From: Undibacterium sp. YM2
GTDB taxonomy: Bacteria; Pseudomonadota; Gammaproteobacteria; Burkholderiales; Burkholderiaceae_D
DNA: 64,000 nucleotides
Reading direction: 5' to 3'
NCBI RefSeq assembly: GCF_009937975.1
Contig: NZ_AP018441.1
Location: 3,534,001 to 3,598,000, forward strand
A program made the position numbers and the translations under genes. Positions 27,953-36,866 of the stretch are shown here, piece after piece. The notes beneath the pieces are model-generated. The model worked only from the letters and a program-made list of their open reading frames with translations. It was not told where the DNA came from and did no database searches. Within the stretch, counting starts at the first letter, position 1. Each line of letters starts with the position of its first letter.

Positions 27953-30085
27953 ATGATCAATTACAGCAAAGACGAACATCAGATAGTCACTCTCAACATC
28001 GACATGCCGGGCTTGTCAGTGAATACCATGAACGCGGCATTTCGCGATGCACTGGCATCTGCCGCAGCCAGGCTGGAAGAAGAAAAAGAGCAAGTCAGCG
28101 GCGTCATTCTGACATCTGGCAAAGACAGTTTTTTCGCTGGTGGCGATTTGCGTGAACTCATCAGCATACAAGATGCCAAAACCTGCCTGGAGATGGTGGA
28201 GAAAAACAAGGCAGTATTGCGTCGCCTGGAAAAACTGGGCAAACCGGTAGTTGCCGCCATCAATGGCAGTGCCCTTGGCGGCGGCCTGGAGTTGGCGCTG
28301 GCCTGCCATTACCGCATAGCCCTGAATAATGCCAAAGCAAAAATTGGCTTCCCTGAAGTGACGCTGGGATTATTGCCAGGCGCTGGCGGTGTGGTGCGTA
28401 CTGTACGCCTGCTGGGCTTGCAGGAGGCCATGCCTTATCTGCTCGAAGGCAAGCAGGTTTCTCCTGCAGCAGCCGTCAAGGCTGGCCTGGTACATGCCAT
28501 CGCCAGCAGCCATGAAGACATGTTGCAGCAGGCTAAAGCATGGATACTGGCAAACCCGCAGGCACAGCAGCCTTGGGATGATGCTGCCTATAAATTGCCA
28601 GGTGGCGCAGCCAACTCTGCCAAGCTGCTGCCGATGATCATGGTAGCACCTGCCATGTTGCGCGAAAAAACCAGGGGCAATTATCCAGCGCCCGAAGCCA
28701 TACTGGCAGCCATGGTAGAAGGTGCGCAAGTTGATTTTGATAACGCCCTGAAAATTGAAGGTCGTTACTTCACACATCTGGCAACTGGCCAGGTCGCCAA
28801 GAACATGATAGGCACCCTGTTCTTCCAGATGCAGGAAATCAGTTCTGGCAAAAGCCGACCACGGAATATCCCGAAATCAAAAATCAGCAAACTCGGCGTC
28901 ATTGGTGCTGGCATGATGGGAGCAGGCATAGCCGCTGCCAGTGCAGCGCGCGGCATACATACAATATTAAAAGAACAGACACAGCAAAAAGCTGAGCAGG
29001 GCAAGACCGGTATTGCCAACAGCCTGCATAAAAAAGTCGCCCAGGGTCGCCTGTCTGCAGAAAACGCAGCGAATCAGCTTGAACTGATACAGCCTACTGC
29101 AAGCGCTACTGATTTTTCAGGATGCGACCTCATCATCGAAGCCGTGTTTGAAAACCGTGAGCTCAAGGCCAGCGTCAGCAGCGAGGCGGAAAACATGCTG
29201 GCTGCAAATGGCATCATGGCCAGTAATACCTCTACCCTGCCGATCAACGGCCTGGCAAAAGCCGTCAGTAATCCTGAGCGCTTCATAGGCATACACTTCT
29301 TTTCACCCGTCGAGAAAATGCAGTTGGTGGAAATCATCAAGGGCAAGCAAACCAGTGAGACCACACTGGCACGCGCTTATGACTATGTACTGCAGATAGG
29401 CAAGACACCCATCGTCGTCAATGACTCTCGTGGCTTTTTCACCAGCCGGGTGTTTGCCAGTTTTGTCAACGAGGGCCTGAGTATGCTGGCAGAAGGCTTG
29501 CCTGCTGCACTGATAGAAAATGCTGCACTCTCGGTTGGCATGCCGGTGGGGCCACTGGCAGTGCAGGATGAAGTGTCACTGAGCCTGTCACGCCAGGTCG
29601 CAGCGCAAACCAAGGCTGATCTGGAAGCCGAAGGCAAAAACTGGCAGGCCCCCGCATCTGCGGCCATCATCAATGCCATGCTTGATGAACATCAACGCGC
29701 AGGCAAGGCTGCCGGTGCGGGGTTTTATGAATATCCTGCAGATGGTGGCAAGAAGTATCTGTGGCCCGAGCTAAGCGCATTATTTGGTAAAGCAGGACAC
29801 AGCCTGCCCTACACCGATTTGCAAGACAGGTTCCTCTACATACAGGCTATAGAAACCCTGCGTTGCCTTGATGAAGGTGTGCTGGAGTCAACTCGCGATG
29901 CCAATATAGGTTCGATTTTTGGCATAGGTTTTCCGGCATGGACGGGTGGTGCAGTGCAATATGTGCATCATGTGGGCTCACAGGCATTTGCCAGGCGTGC
30001 AGCAGAATTGCGGTCACTCTATGGAGAACGCTTCTCTCTGCCGGAAAATTATCTGAGACTGATACAAACCGGTGCTCATGATTGA
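27953..30085 (+). CDS. fadJ: 3-hydroxyacyl-CoA dehydrogenase / enoyl-CoA hydratase (FadJ/FadB-like)
   Basis: 710 residues, the usual length of the bifunctional alpha subunit. The N-terminal crotonase domain has DSFFAGGDLREL and NGSALGGGLELALACHYRIA, with the hydratase glutamates in GFPEVTLGLLPGAGG. The Rossmann NAD domain begins SKLGVIGAGMMGAGIAAASA near residue 310. The dehydrogenase active site follows in ASNTSTLPIN and GIHFFSPVEKMQLVEII, and the C-terminal 3HCDH domain in NDSRGFFTSRVF and GPLAVQDEVSL. It hydrates enoyl-CoA and oxidises the 3-hydroxyacyl product. With the upstream thiolase it completes the beta-oxidation spiral. FadJ rather than FadB is suggested by the thiolase-first order and is uncertain. 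Confidence 0.92.
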   Translation: MINYSKDEHQIVTLNIDMPGLSVNTMNAAFRDALASAAARLEEEKEQVSGVILTSGKDSFFAGGDLRELISIQDAKTCLEMVEKNKAVLRRLEKLGKPVVAAINGSALGGGLELALACHYRIALNNAKAKIGFPEVTLGLLPGAGGVVRTVRLLGLQEAMPYLLEGKQVSPAAAVKAGLVHAIASSHEDMLQQAKAWILANPQAQQPWDDAAYKLPGGAANSAKLLPMIMVAPAMLREKTRGNYPAPEAILAAMVEGAQVDFDNALKIEGRYFTHLATGQVAKNMIGTLFFQMQEISSGKSRPRNIPKSKISKLGVIGAGMMGAGIAAASAARGIHTILKEQTQQKAEQGKTGIANSLHKKVAQGRLSAENAANQLELIQPTASATDFSGCDLIIEAVFENRELKASVSSEAENMLAANGIMASNTSTLPINGLAKAVSNPERFIGIHFFSPVEKMQLVEIIKGKQTSETTLARAYDYVLQIGKTPIVVNDSRGFFTSRVFASFVNEGLSMLAEGLPAALIENAALSVGMPVGPLAVQDEVSLSLSRQVAAQTKADLEAEGKNWQAPASAAIINAMLDEHQRAGKAAGAGFYEYPADGGKKYLWPELSALFGKAGHSLPYTDLQDRFLYIQAIETLRCLDEGVLESTRDANIGSIFGIGFPAWTGGAVQYVHHVGSQAFARRAAELRSLYGERFSLPENYLRLIQTGAHD

Positions 30086-30233
30086 GTTAGCACAAACAAA
30101 GTAAAACTAAGGCTCGCCTGGAGTTGGCAGGTCATTGACTTGAATATGCCTGTACGTGTTCAATAGTGTTTGTGTTCTTGGTACTTGCCTGGCAACAGAG
30201 CAGGCAAACACTATCCCTGACTGGAGGTGTATT

Positions 30234-31631
30234 TTGATCAAACTGCATTTCTTGGGTGCCGCTGGCACTGTGACTGGCTCACGTTATCTGCTGGTGTCGG
30301 ACCGCAGCCACATCATGGTGGATTGCGGCTTGTTCCAGGGTTACAAGCAACTGCGTTTGCGTAACTGGGAAGATCCCCCCTTTGATCCATCGAAAGTCGA
30401 TGCGATTTTACTGACTCATGCCCATCTTGATCACTCTGGATATATCCCATTGATGGTCAAACAGGGGTTCAAAGGCAAGATTTACTGTAGCAAGGCCACA
30501 TTCGCGCTCTGTAAATTATTATTGCGCGATTCTGCCCATCTGTTTGAAGAAGAAGCAGCCTACCTGAACCGTCACCACCTGTCCAAGCATGAGCAGGCCC
30601 TGCCTTTGTATGACAGTAATGACGTTGCCAAGGCACTCAAGCATTTCCATTACATTGACGAACATACCAGCATCAAGATAGCCGATGACGTGCAGGCAAA
30701 ATGGATACCGAACGGGCACATCCTGGGTTCTTGCAGCATTTCTTTAAAAATGGAACAGACCAGCCTGTTATTTTCTGGCGATGTCGGGAGGCCGCGCGAT
30801 TACATCATGAAGGCGCCAGAATTCCCGGAAAGAACTGACTACCTCATCGTAGAATCAACTTACGGTGATCGATTGCACAGTAACAGTGTTCCCGAAAACG
30901 ATTTGCGCGATGTCATCAATAGCGCCGTACAACGTGGTGGCTCGGTGCTGATACCCTCGTTTGCCGTTGGGCGTGCTCAAACACTGCTGTATCTGTTATA
31001 CCAGCTGCGCAAGAACAAGCAGATACATGACTTTCCGATTTATCTGGACAGCCCCATGTCTGAAAGTGCGACGAGCATCTATAGTCACTATGCCGACTCA
31101 CTGAAGCTCTCGGCTGAAGATATTGCGGGCATGACGGCCATGACCACATATGTCAGGACGCCGGAAGAATCCCAGCGACTGAACAATGAGCGCTGGCCCA
31201 AAGTCATCATCTCTGCCAGCGGCATGGCCACTGGTGGGCGGGTGTTGCATCACATGAAATACATCGCGCCCGACGACAGGAACACCATCGTTTTTTGCGG
31301 CCATCAGGCTGGTGGCACAAGAGGCGAGAAATTGATCAATGGTGCAAGCACCGTGCGTATTCACGGCCAGGATATCAGGGTACGCGCCAAGATAGTGATG
31401 GTTGACGGTTTATCCGCCCATGCTGACTATGAAGAAATGCTGGGATGGCTGAAACACCTGAAGCATCCGCCTCTGCGCAGTTTCATCACTCACGGCGAGC
31501 CAGCAGCGGCTGATCATTTGCGCCAGCAGATAGAGCGCGAACTGGGCTGGCGCTGCGAAGTTCCTGAGCATTTATCCAGTTACAAGATAGAAGGCCAAAC
31601 TCTGACTTCCCTGCATCCGCAAATACTGTGA
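30234..31631 (+). CDS. Beta-CASP metallo-beta-lactamase-fold RNA hydrolase
   Basis: 465 residues from the TTG at 30234. The choice is decided by GGAGGT at 30223-30228, five bases ahead, and by the family-typical start MIKLHFLGAAGTVTGSRYLL; the frame continues 26 codons up without support. Metallo-beta-lactamase motifs: HAHLDHSGYIP (two zinc ions) and GHILGSCS. The beta-CASP insertion follows, with PSFAVGRAQTLL, ISASGMATGGRVLHH, VDGLSAHADYEEML and SFITHGEP. The family includes YsaH/CPSF73-like RNases acting as endo- or exonucleases. The RNA target is unknown. It is a single gene, cytoplasmic. Confidence 0.92.
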   Translation: MIKLHFLGAAGTVTGSRYLLVSDRSHIMVDCGLFQGYKQLRLRNWEDPPFDPSKVDAILLTHAHLDHSGYIPLMVKQGFKGKIYCSKATFALCKLLLRDSAHLFEEEAAYLNRHHLSKHEQALPLYDSNDVAKALKHFHYIDEHTSIKIADDVQAKWIPNGHILGSCSISLKMEQTSLLFSGDVGRPRDYIMKAPEFPERTDYLIVESTYGDRLHSNSVPENDLRDVINSAVQRGGSVLIPSFAVGRAQTLLYLLYQLRKNKQIHDFPIYLDSPMSESATSIYSHYADSLKLSAEDIAGMTAMTTYVRTPEESQRLNNERWPKVIISASGMATGGRVLHHMKYIAPDDRNTIVFCGHQAGGTRGEKLINGASTVRIHGQDIRVRAKIVMVDGLSAHADYEEMLGWLKHLKHPPLRSFITHGEPAAADHLRQQIERELGWRCEVPEHLSSYKIEGQTLTSLHPQIL

Positions 31632-31667
31632 TAATCGCTGTTCGTATAAACGAACATCGGTGAATCT

Positions 31668-32105
31668 ATGCAGGCACTTGCGGGGACCAGGGAGAGGTAT
31701 CGTGTATCTTTACTAGCGGGCAGCGCTTTTTTAATGGCATGCCTCCTGAGTACAAACAGCCAGGCAAAGCCTTTGCTGCGTTGCTATGTCAGTTATGCTG
31801 GCAGCATGCAGACCATAGAGAGCCAGATCGTGCCTGACCCGTATGATGTGAAGACCACCGATATAGGCGAGCGTTTTACTTTCAAGGCAGTCATGGTAGG
31901 CAAGGAGCAGCAGATAGACTATATCAAGCTGTATGCTTATTTCCAGACCCGTCGCAGCGATATCCCAGTCCATCAGGCAACTTACCGCCCTCCCTTCAAA
32001 ATCAGCAGCAAAGAGAGCCCACTGACGCCGCAAAATTCAGTCTATGCGGGTGATGTAGAACGTGAACTGCAGTACCGCTGCACTTTGCAGGAGGTGCAGC
32101 AATGA
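31668..32105 (+). CDS. Small exported protein of unknown function
   Basis: 145 residues. A signal peptide is likely (RYRVSLLAGSAFLMACLLSTNSQA, cleavage near residue 33). The mature part contains two cysteines (LLRCYVSYAG and LQYRCTLQE) that could form a disulfide, and a beta-rich pattern (TFKAVMVGKEQQIDYIKLYAYFQT). I recognise no family. It overlaps the CapA-like gene by four bases (ATGA), so the two are translationally coupled and probably work together in the periplasm. Confidence 0.7.
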   Translation: MQALAGTRERYRVSLLAGSAFLMACLLSTNSQAKPLLRCYVSYAGSMQTIESQIVPDPYDVKTTDIGERFTFKAVMVGKEQQIDYIKLYAYFQTRRSDIPVHQATYRPPFKISSKESPLTPQNSVYAGDVERELQYRCTLQEVQQ

Positions 32106-33097
32106 AACTCAAGTTTTTAAGTCATCTGCTGGCAGCATTTATTCTGACTGGCACGCTCGCACAAACAGCCCAGGCCCAGACACAAGACGACAGTGTCAGC
32201 ATATTGTTTGCCGGCGACGTCGTCCTTGATGGCAAGCCAGGAAAAATGATTGCTGAGGGCAAAGACCCGTTTTTTGCCTTTGCCAAATTATTCAAAAGTA
32301 CTGACATTCGCGTCGTCAACCTCGAATGTGTAGTGGCCACGACGGGTGATGCTGCCGACAAGAACTTCACCTTCCGTGCCCATCCCCGTACCCTTGCTAC
32401 GCTGAAGCAGCATGTTGATGCAGTGTCGATTGCGAATAATCATTCCGGTGATTTTGGCCGTGGGGCTTTCCAGGAAATGCTGGCCTTACTCGATCAGCAG
32501 CAGATCAAACGCTTTGGCGGTGGCAATAATTTGCGTGAAGCGCACACACCAGTGATCATAGAAAAGAAAGGCTTGCGGATCGCCCTGCTGGGTTACAACG
32601 AGTACATGCCGCGCAGCTTTGAAGCGGAAGCGCAGGCAGCCGGTGTAGCCTGGAGCGAAGATGAACAGGTAGTACTTGACATACGTAAGGCACGTCAGCA
32701 ATACCATGCCGATCTGGTCATACCCTTCATGCACTGGGGCTGGGAAAATGACAAGCTCGCCGTTGACAGGCAACGCCAGTTAGCCAGGCTGATGTTAGAT
32801 GCTGGTGCCGATGCCATCATCGGCGGTCATCCCCATGTGATACAGGATGTTGAGCATTACAAGGGCAAGCCCATCATATACAGCCTCGGTAATTTCGTCA
32901 TGGATGAGCTAGACAATGAACCGCAAACCCGTGGCTGGGTCATCCGCCTGCAACTCGATAAAAAGGGTGTCAAAGCCTGGGATACACGTTTGGCCAAGAT
33001 AAATGATGATGGCGTGCCCCACCCTGTACCCGAGGCCAGCACGGCGTGCTGGAACCGCAAGGATGGGCAGCTCAGGCAATGCAGCAACGCTGAATGA
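32102..33097 (+). CDS. CapA-family metallophosphatase-like protein (poly-gamma-glutamate type)
   Basis: 331 residues with a signal peptide (LLAAFILTGTLAQTAQA). The CapA/PgsA fold is marked by SILFAGDVVLDGKPGKMI at the metal-binding start, VVNLECVVATTGDA, VDAVSIANNHSGDFG, VIPFMHWGWEN, ADAIIGGHPHVIQD and IIYSLGNFVMDE. In Bacillus CapA takes part in poly-gamma-glutamate synthesis or export. In proteobacteria the role is open, and no capB/capC ligase or exporter genes are next to it. It is coupled to the small exported protein upstream. The substrate is unknown. Confidence 0.88.
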   Translation: MKLKFLSHLLAAFILTGTLAQTAQAQTQDDSVSILFAGDVVLDGKPGKMIAEGKDPFFAFAKLFKSTDIRVVNLECVVATTGDAADKNFTFRAHPRTLATLKQHVDAVSIANNHSGDFGRGAFQEMLALLDQQQIKRFGGGNNLREAHTPVIIEKKGLRIALLGYNEYMPRSFEAEAQAAGVAWSEDEQVVLDIRKARQQYHADLVIPFMHWGWENDKLAVDRQRQLARLMLDAGADAIIGGHPHVIQDVEHYKGKPIIYSLGNFVMDELDNEPQTRGWVIRLQLDKKGVKAWDTRLAKINDDGVPHPVPEASTACWNRKDGQLRQCSNAE

Positions 33098-33110
33098 ACT
33101 TTTCCTGCCT

Positions 33111-33422
33111 CTACACTTTGACGGCTGCGGGCACATCCAGTACAACATCCGAGCATGCCTGGGCGACGCAGGGCAATATCCAGCCCTCCTGCTTTTCTTC
33201 CAGGCTCAGTCCTGGCCAGTCTATCTGGTAGCGTATCTCCCCGGCCCGCATCTGGCACATGCAGGTGCGGCAGGTACCGTTGCGGCATGAATTGGGAATG
33301 CGTATGCCTTCCAGCAAAGCAGCTTCCAGCAGGCTGAGTTCATCCTGGGCTTCGCAAGTCCAGCCCTGGGGTTGTATGGTCACAGTCCATACCTTATTCC
33401 CTAACACATCCTGCTTACTCAT
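33111..33422 (-). CDS. Plant-type [2Fe-2S] ferredoxin
   Basis: 103 residues. The cluster ligands are C46, C51, C54 and C85 (C-x4-C-x2-C...C; NSCRNGTCRTC and LPCVAQACSD). This is the pattern of plant-type ferredoxins such as those serving oxygenases and some stand-alone electron carriers. The N terminus lacks a signal peptide, so it is cytoplasmic. It converges with the CapA-like gene and is divergent from the zinc-ribbon gene; no oxygenase is adjacent, so the redox partner is unknown. Confidence 0.92.
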   Translation of the reverse strand: MSKQDVLGNKVWTVTIQPQGWTCEAQDELSLLEAALLEGIRIPNSCRNGTCRTCMCQMRAGEIRYQIDWPGLSLEEKQEGWILPCVAQACSDVVLDVPAAVKV

Positions 33423-33527
33423 TTTTTCTCGCTATCAACCTTGTCTTCATGCCTGAATTTTACTAGATTGAAAGCCTGCCCTCCTGTTGACTATCAGCAG
33501 TGGCAGAAGTCTTTCCAGGAGCTCAAC

Positions 33528-33866
33528 ATGATGACAGCCAGTGCACATCTACTTTCCCAGCAGCAAGACACTTATTCAGAAAGGCGCAATGCCCGCGCAC
33601 CAGACTTTATTCTGATGCAGCTTGATCCCCGCGATGTCATAGAAGGAGTAATGTTAGAAGAAGGTTTTCAATCCGAGGACGCGCCCTCGGCAGGCCATAT
33701 GCGTGAGCATTGCCCCCATTGCAGTGGAGTACAGTTACAGCTCATACTGCGCTATAAATTCGTCAAGCGCTCCCACCTTTTTTGCAGCAGTTGCACACGC
33801 TGCTATGATGCCTTATATCCAGATGGCACTTCGGCACTGGCATTGAGTGCCATGTCACTGGTTTGA
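33528..33866 (+). CDS. Small zinc-ribbon protein of unknown function
   Basis: 112 residues from the ATG at 33528, preferred because CAGGAG lies seven to eight bases ahead; the frame reaches back to 33441. The C-terminal half has two Cys pairs, CPHC and CSSC, separated by about 25 residues, plus nearby His and Cys (HLFCSSCTRCYDALYPDG), a likely zinc ribbon. The N-terminal half (YSERRNARAPDFILMQLDPRDVIEGVMLEEGF) is unrecognised. It is divergent from the ferredoxin and convergent with the SCP2 gene. Confidence 0.65.
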   Translation: MMTASAHLLSQQQDTYSERRNARAPDFILMQLDPRDVIEGVMLEEGFQSEDAPSAGHMREHCPHCSGVQLQLILRYKFVKRSHLFCSSCTRCYDALYPDGTSALALSAMSLV

Positions 33867-33899
33867 CAACAGTAGCAATACCGCAAGTCCAAAATAAAA

Positions 33900-33932
33900 C
33901 GGCATTTCCTCGCTATCGCCAAGGAAATGCCG
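33900..33932 (-). terminator. Terminator after the SCP2-domain gene
   Basis: CGGCATTTCCT (33900-33910) and AGGAAATGCCG (33922-33932) are perfect 11-base arms. On the minus strand a T-rich run (complement of 33891-33899) follows. It may serve the zinc-ribbon gene from the other side too. Confidence 0.85.
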
Positions 33933-33962
33933 CTCTGTAAAACTTGTCTGCAAGACTGGTTC

Positions 33963-34259
33963 TTACACCACAGTCTGCAAGCGCATGGCCACGCCCATAT
34001 CGCCAGACACTTTAAGTTTGCCCATCATGAAACCGTTCATAGGGTTCAATTGACCAGTCAGCAAGGCTGCCAGGTTTTCCAGTGAAATTGTGATGGTGCA
34101 GCCTGCCTCCTTGTTTTCATTGCTGACTGTATTTGGTGTCACCAATGCATCAACGAATACCACGCCTTCATCACCGCAATCAAATTTCAGGGTGGCGTTC
34201 AAACCACTGTCATCACCAACTTTAGCGCGTATCGCTTCTGTACAAGCTTGCAAATCCAT
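33963..34259 (-). CDS. SCP2 sterol-binding domain protein
   Basis: 98 residues, a stand-alone SCP2 domain. Typical blocks are LNATLKFDCGDEGVVFVDA, CTITISLENLAALLTGQLNPMNGFMMGKLKVSGDMGVAMRLQ. The fold has a hydrophobic tunnel that binds lipids or acyl-CoA; in bacteria the ligand is seldom known. It is cytoplasmic. It is on the same strand as the upstream methyltransferase gene (94 bases apart) and could be the last gene of that transcript, or have its own promoter. Confidence 0.9.
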   Translation of the reverse strand: MDLQACTEAIRAKVGDDSGLNATLKFDCGDEGVVFVDALVTPNTVSNENKEAGCTITISLENLAALLTGQLNPMNGFMMGKLKVSGDMGVAMRLQTVV

Positions 34260-34353
34260 GAATTACTCCAGAAAAAATGTATACGACTTGCAATGTATCA
34301 CGGCAGGCTTTCGAGGGACAATACTAGAAGAGTATGGAACTCAATCCCAATAC

Positions 34354-35007
34354 CTATTTCAATACGCAGGTCAGCATCCAGTAGTAGGTGTTTCTGAAAA
34401 TACGGATGTCGCGTACCGCCGGACCGAATTTTTTGCGCAGTGCACTATCAGTAGGGAAGTTCTTGAGTATCTCTACCCTGCTGCCATCTTCCTGCTTGCG
34501 TAACTGGAAGGTATTGCCTTCAAGATCAGTGCGGGCAATCACTGTGCTGCTGCCTTCGACATAGTTATTGTCGATCAACACCAGAGTCGTGCCTTTGCCT
34601 GTTACCTTGCTCAGATGACCCAGCAGGCTGGTCTGATCATCACGCATCACATGTGACCAGAAAAAACCGGCAAAACATGCCGAGTATTGACCTGCCGCCG
34701 CAGCAGGCAAGTCATGCAAGTCCGCCAGAGCAAACTGCACTTTGCCTTCAGGGTAAGCTTTGGCTTGGGCCACATCGAGCATGGACTGGTTATAATCAGT
34801 CGCCACGACGCTCGCTGCCACCGGGGCAAAACGCTCAGTCCAGTAGCCTGTGCCACAGGCCACTTCCAGCACGCGCTGATCTTTCAATACGTCCAGGACT
34901 TTGCCCTGGATTTCACGCAAGTCTTGCTGGCGCTCAGGTTTTTGGTAAACCTTTTCCAGCGTTTGTGCACGTTGCGCATAGTATTCGCGCATTTTATTTT
35001 CACTCAT
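34354..35007 (-). CDS. Class I SAM-dependent methyltransferase
   Basis: 217 residues. SAM-binding motif I is VLEVACGTGYWTERFAP; motif II lies at VVATDYNQSMLDVAQ and motif IV at VQFALADLHDLPA, followed by FAGFFWSHVM and TTLVLIDNNYVEG. The substrate cannot be inferred. Its start overlaps the HAD phosphatase gene by eight bases, and that gene overlaps cysB by four, so the three form a tightly coupled operon cysB-HAD-methyltransferase. It is cytoplasmic. Confidence 0.88.
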   Translation of the reverse strand: MSENKMREYYAQRAQTLEKVYQKPERQQDLREIQGKVLDVLKDQRVLEVACGTGYWTERFAPVAASVVATDYNQSMLDVAQAKAYPEGKVQFALADLHDLPAAAAGQYSACFAGFFWSHVMRDDQTSLLGHLSKVTGKGTTLVLIDNNYVEGSSTVIARTDLEGNTFQLRKQEDGSRVEILKNFPTDSALRKKFGPAVRDIRIFRNTYYWMLTCVLK

Positions 35008-35803
35008 TTTTATCTTTCAACAGAAAATCTACCAGCTCTACAAATCCCGCGCCATATTCGGCATGACAGACATAGGCTGGATGGGCCTCAAACCTGTCAA
35101 GGTAATTGCGTATGTTTGCCACTCCGACCGAGAGCGGGTAATGGGCAAACATGCTGGCATCATTGGCAGAATCACCAATAAATACATAAGTCTCTTTTGC
35201 AGCTTCATCGCTGACGCCAAATACTTCATGCAACACCCGCTGGCTCATGCTTTGTTTGCTGAAGGGCGCAACCGAGGCATGGGCGTGGATGCTGCTGGTA
35301 GTCGCATGAAAACCATGTTCACGGATCAGGGCGACAACTTCATTCAATTGCGTCAGCGGTATCGCAGGAATATTTTCAGCAATATCAAATGCCAGGTCAC
35401 CGATGCGTTGCGCAGCATCTGCAGCAGGCAATACATCCGGGAAATGCTGGCGCATGGTGTCAGCAAAATCCAGCAGGCGCTGCCTGTGTTGCAGACGGGT
35501 TTGTGCATCGGCATAATACATCGCCTGCTGCCTGCCATTTTTATCCAGCCAAAAAGCACTCGCGCCATTCTCGGCAATGACTGCATCAAAATCACATAGC
35601 CTTAATAGAGGCAAGGTCCAGTAAGTAGGTCGGCCAGTCACGGCTATGCGCCGCAAACCTGCATTTTTTGCACGGTCCAGCGCGGCCAGCGCAGCCACTG
35701 TCAGCTTGCCATGGCTACTGAAGGTGTCATCAATGTCCGTCAGTATACCGCGCACCTGCCTGCGTTGTTCTGCAGGCCAGCTACTCAGTGCCTGCATGCT
35801 CAT
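35000..35803 (-). CDS. HAD-superfamily phosphatase (Cof/IIB-like)
   Basis: 267 residues. The HAD motifs are DIDDT (nucleophile and acid, near residue 22), the threonine of RIAVTGRPTYW, the lysine of PFSKQSM and the acidic pair of FIGDSANDASMF. A C2-type cap is inserted between motifs II and III, as in sugar-phosphate phosphatases. The sugar or nucleotide substrate is unknown. It is the middle gene of the overlapping cysB operon. Confidence 0.87.
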   Translation of the reverse strand: MSMQALSSWPAEQRRQVRGILTDIDDTFSSHGKLTVAALAALDRAKNAGLRRIAVTGRPTYWTLPLLRLCDFDAVIAENGASAFWLDKNGRQQAMYYADAQTRLQHRQRLLDFADTMRQHFPDVLPAADAAQRIGDLAFDIAENIPAIPLTQLNEVVALIREHGFHATTSSIHAHASVAPFSKQSMSQRVLHEVFGVSDEAAKETYVFIGDSANDASMFAHYPLSVGVANIRNYLDRFEAHPAYVCHAEYGAGFVELVDFLLKDKNE

Positions 35804-36741
35804 AAATCATAAGTATCCTTATTGCCCTGCATGACATTGTCTATCATTTTACGGTTCAGGGTAGGATTCAGTAATTCTATAAAGGTGTAGATATAGCTGC
35901 GCAAATACGCGCCCTGCTTGATCGCCACCCGTGAAATATTCATGCCAAACAATTGGCCGACTGGTATAGCGCGCAAATTCTTGTCGCGCTCGGCATCAAA
36001 GGCCATGCCTGCGATGATGCCTATGCCCATGCCCAGTTCCACATAAGTCTTGATGACGTCAGCATCAATGGCTTCGAGCAGGATATCCGGTTTCAGGTTA
36101 CGTATCTGGAAGGCATGGTCTATCTTGCTACGGCCGGCAAAGGCAGCATCGTAGGTAATCAGGGAATAATTGGCGATTTCTTCCAGACTGACATTCTTCA
36201 ACTTCAGCAAGGGATGTTCGGCTGGCACGACCACAACATGCTCCCATTGATAACATGGCAAGGAGATCAGTCCATCAAAACCGGCAATGGCTTCTGTTGC
36301 GATGGCAATATCGGCCTGGTCACGCATGACCATCTCGGCAATTTGCTTGGGATTGCCCTGCAATAAAGACAATCTTACCTTTGGGTATTTTTGCATGAAG
36401 GCCTGCACCACCCTGGGCAAGGCATAGCGTGCCTGGGTGTGGGTGGTGGCGATGGTAAAACTGCCGCTATCCTGTGCGGCAAACTCCTTGCCTATACGTT
36501 TAAGTCCATCAATTTCCTGCATGATGAGCTCAACTGACTTCAACACCGCTCTGCCAGGTTCGGTCAGGCCGCGTATGCGTTTGCCGTGACGGGTAAAAAT
36601 ATCGACGCCCAACTCCTCTTCAAGCTCAATAATTGCCTTGGAAACACCTGGTTGCGATGTAAATAAGGCCTTGGCAGCCTCAGTCAGATTAAAATTCTGT
36701 CTTACAGCTTCGCGTACAAAACGCAATTGATGTAGGTTCAT
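35800..36741 (-). CDS. cysB: CysB-family LysR regulator of sulfur metabolism
   Basis: 313 residues. It begins MNLHQLRFVREAVRQNFNLTEAAKALFTSQPGVSKAIIELEEELGVDIF, the typical CysB/Cbl helix-turn-helix. The effector domain has TIATTHTQARYALPRVVQAFMQKYP, LLQGNPKQIAEMVMRDQADIAIATE and YELGMGIGIIAGMAFD-type blocks. In proteobacteria CysB activates sulfate assimilation in response to N-acetylserine and sulfide; Cbl acts on sulfonate genes. Which it is here depends on ligand residues I cannot score. It is the first gene of an operon with the HAD phosphatase and methyltransferase. Confidence 0.9.
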   Translation of the reverse strand: MNLHQLRFVREAVRQNFNLTEAAKALFTSQPGVSKAIIELEEELGVDIFTRHGKRIRGLTEPGRAVLKSVELIMQEIDGLKRIGKEFAAQDSGSFTIATTHTQARYALPRVVQAFMQKYPKVRLSLLQGNPKQIAEMVMRDQADIAIATEAIAGFDGLISLPCYQWEHVVVVPAEHPLLKLKNVSLEEIANYSLITYDAAFAGRSKIDHAFQIRNLKPDILLEAIDADVIKTYVELGMGIGIIAGMAFDAERDKNLRAIPVGQLFGMNISRVAIKQGAYLRSYIYTFIELLNPTLNRKMIDNVMQGNKDTYDL

Positions 36742-36866
36742 GGGTAATTTTTTGTAAAGGCGAGGATAATCTCTTATGCAATTAGACCTAGGTTAGCATC
36801 GTTTGATATGCATGCGCTAGTATATAGACCCTGAGCCGAGAATTCCATGTTTCCACCAATTACAAC

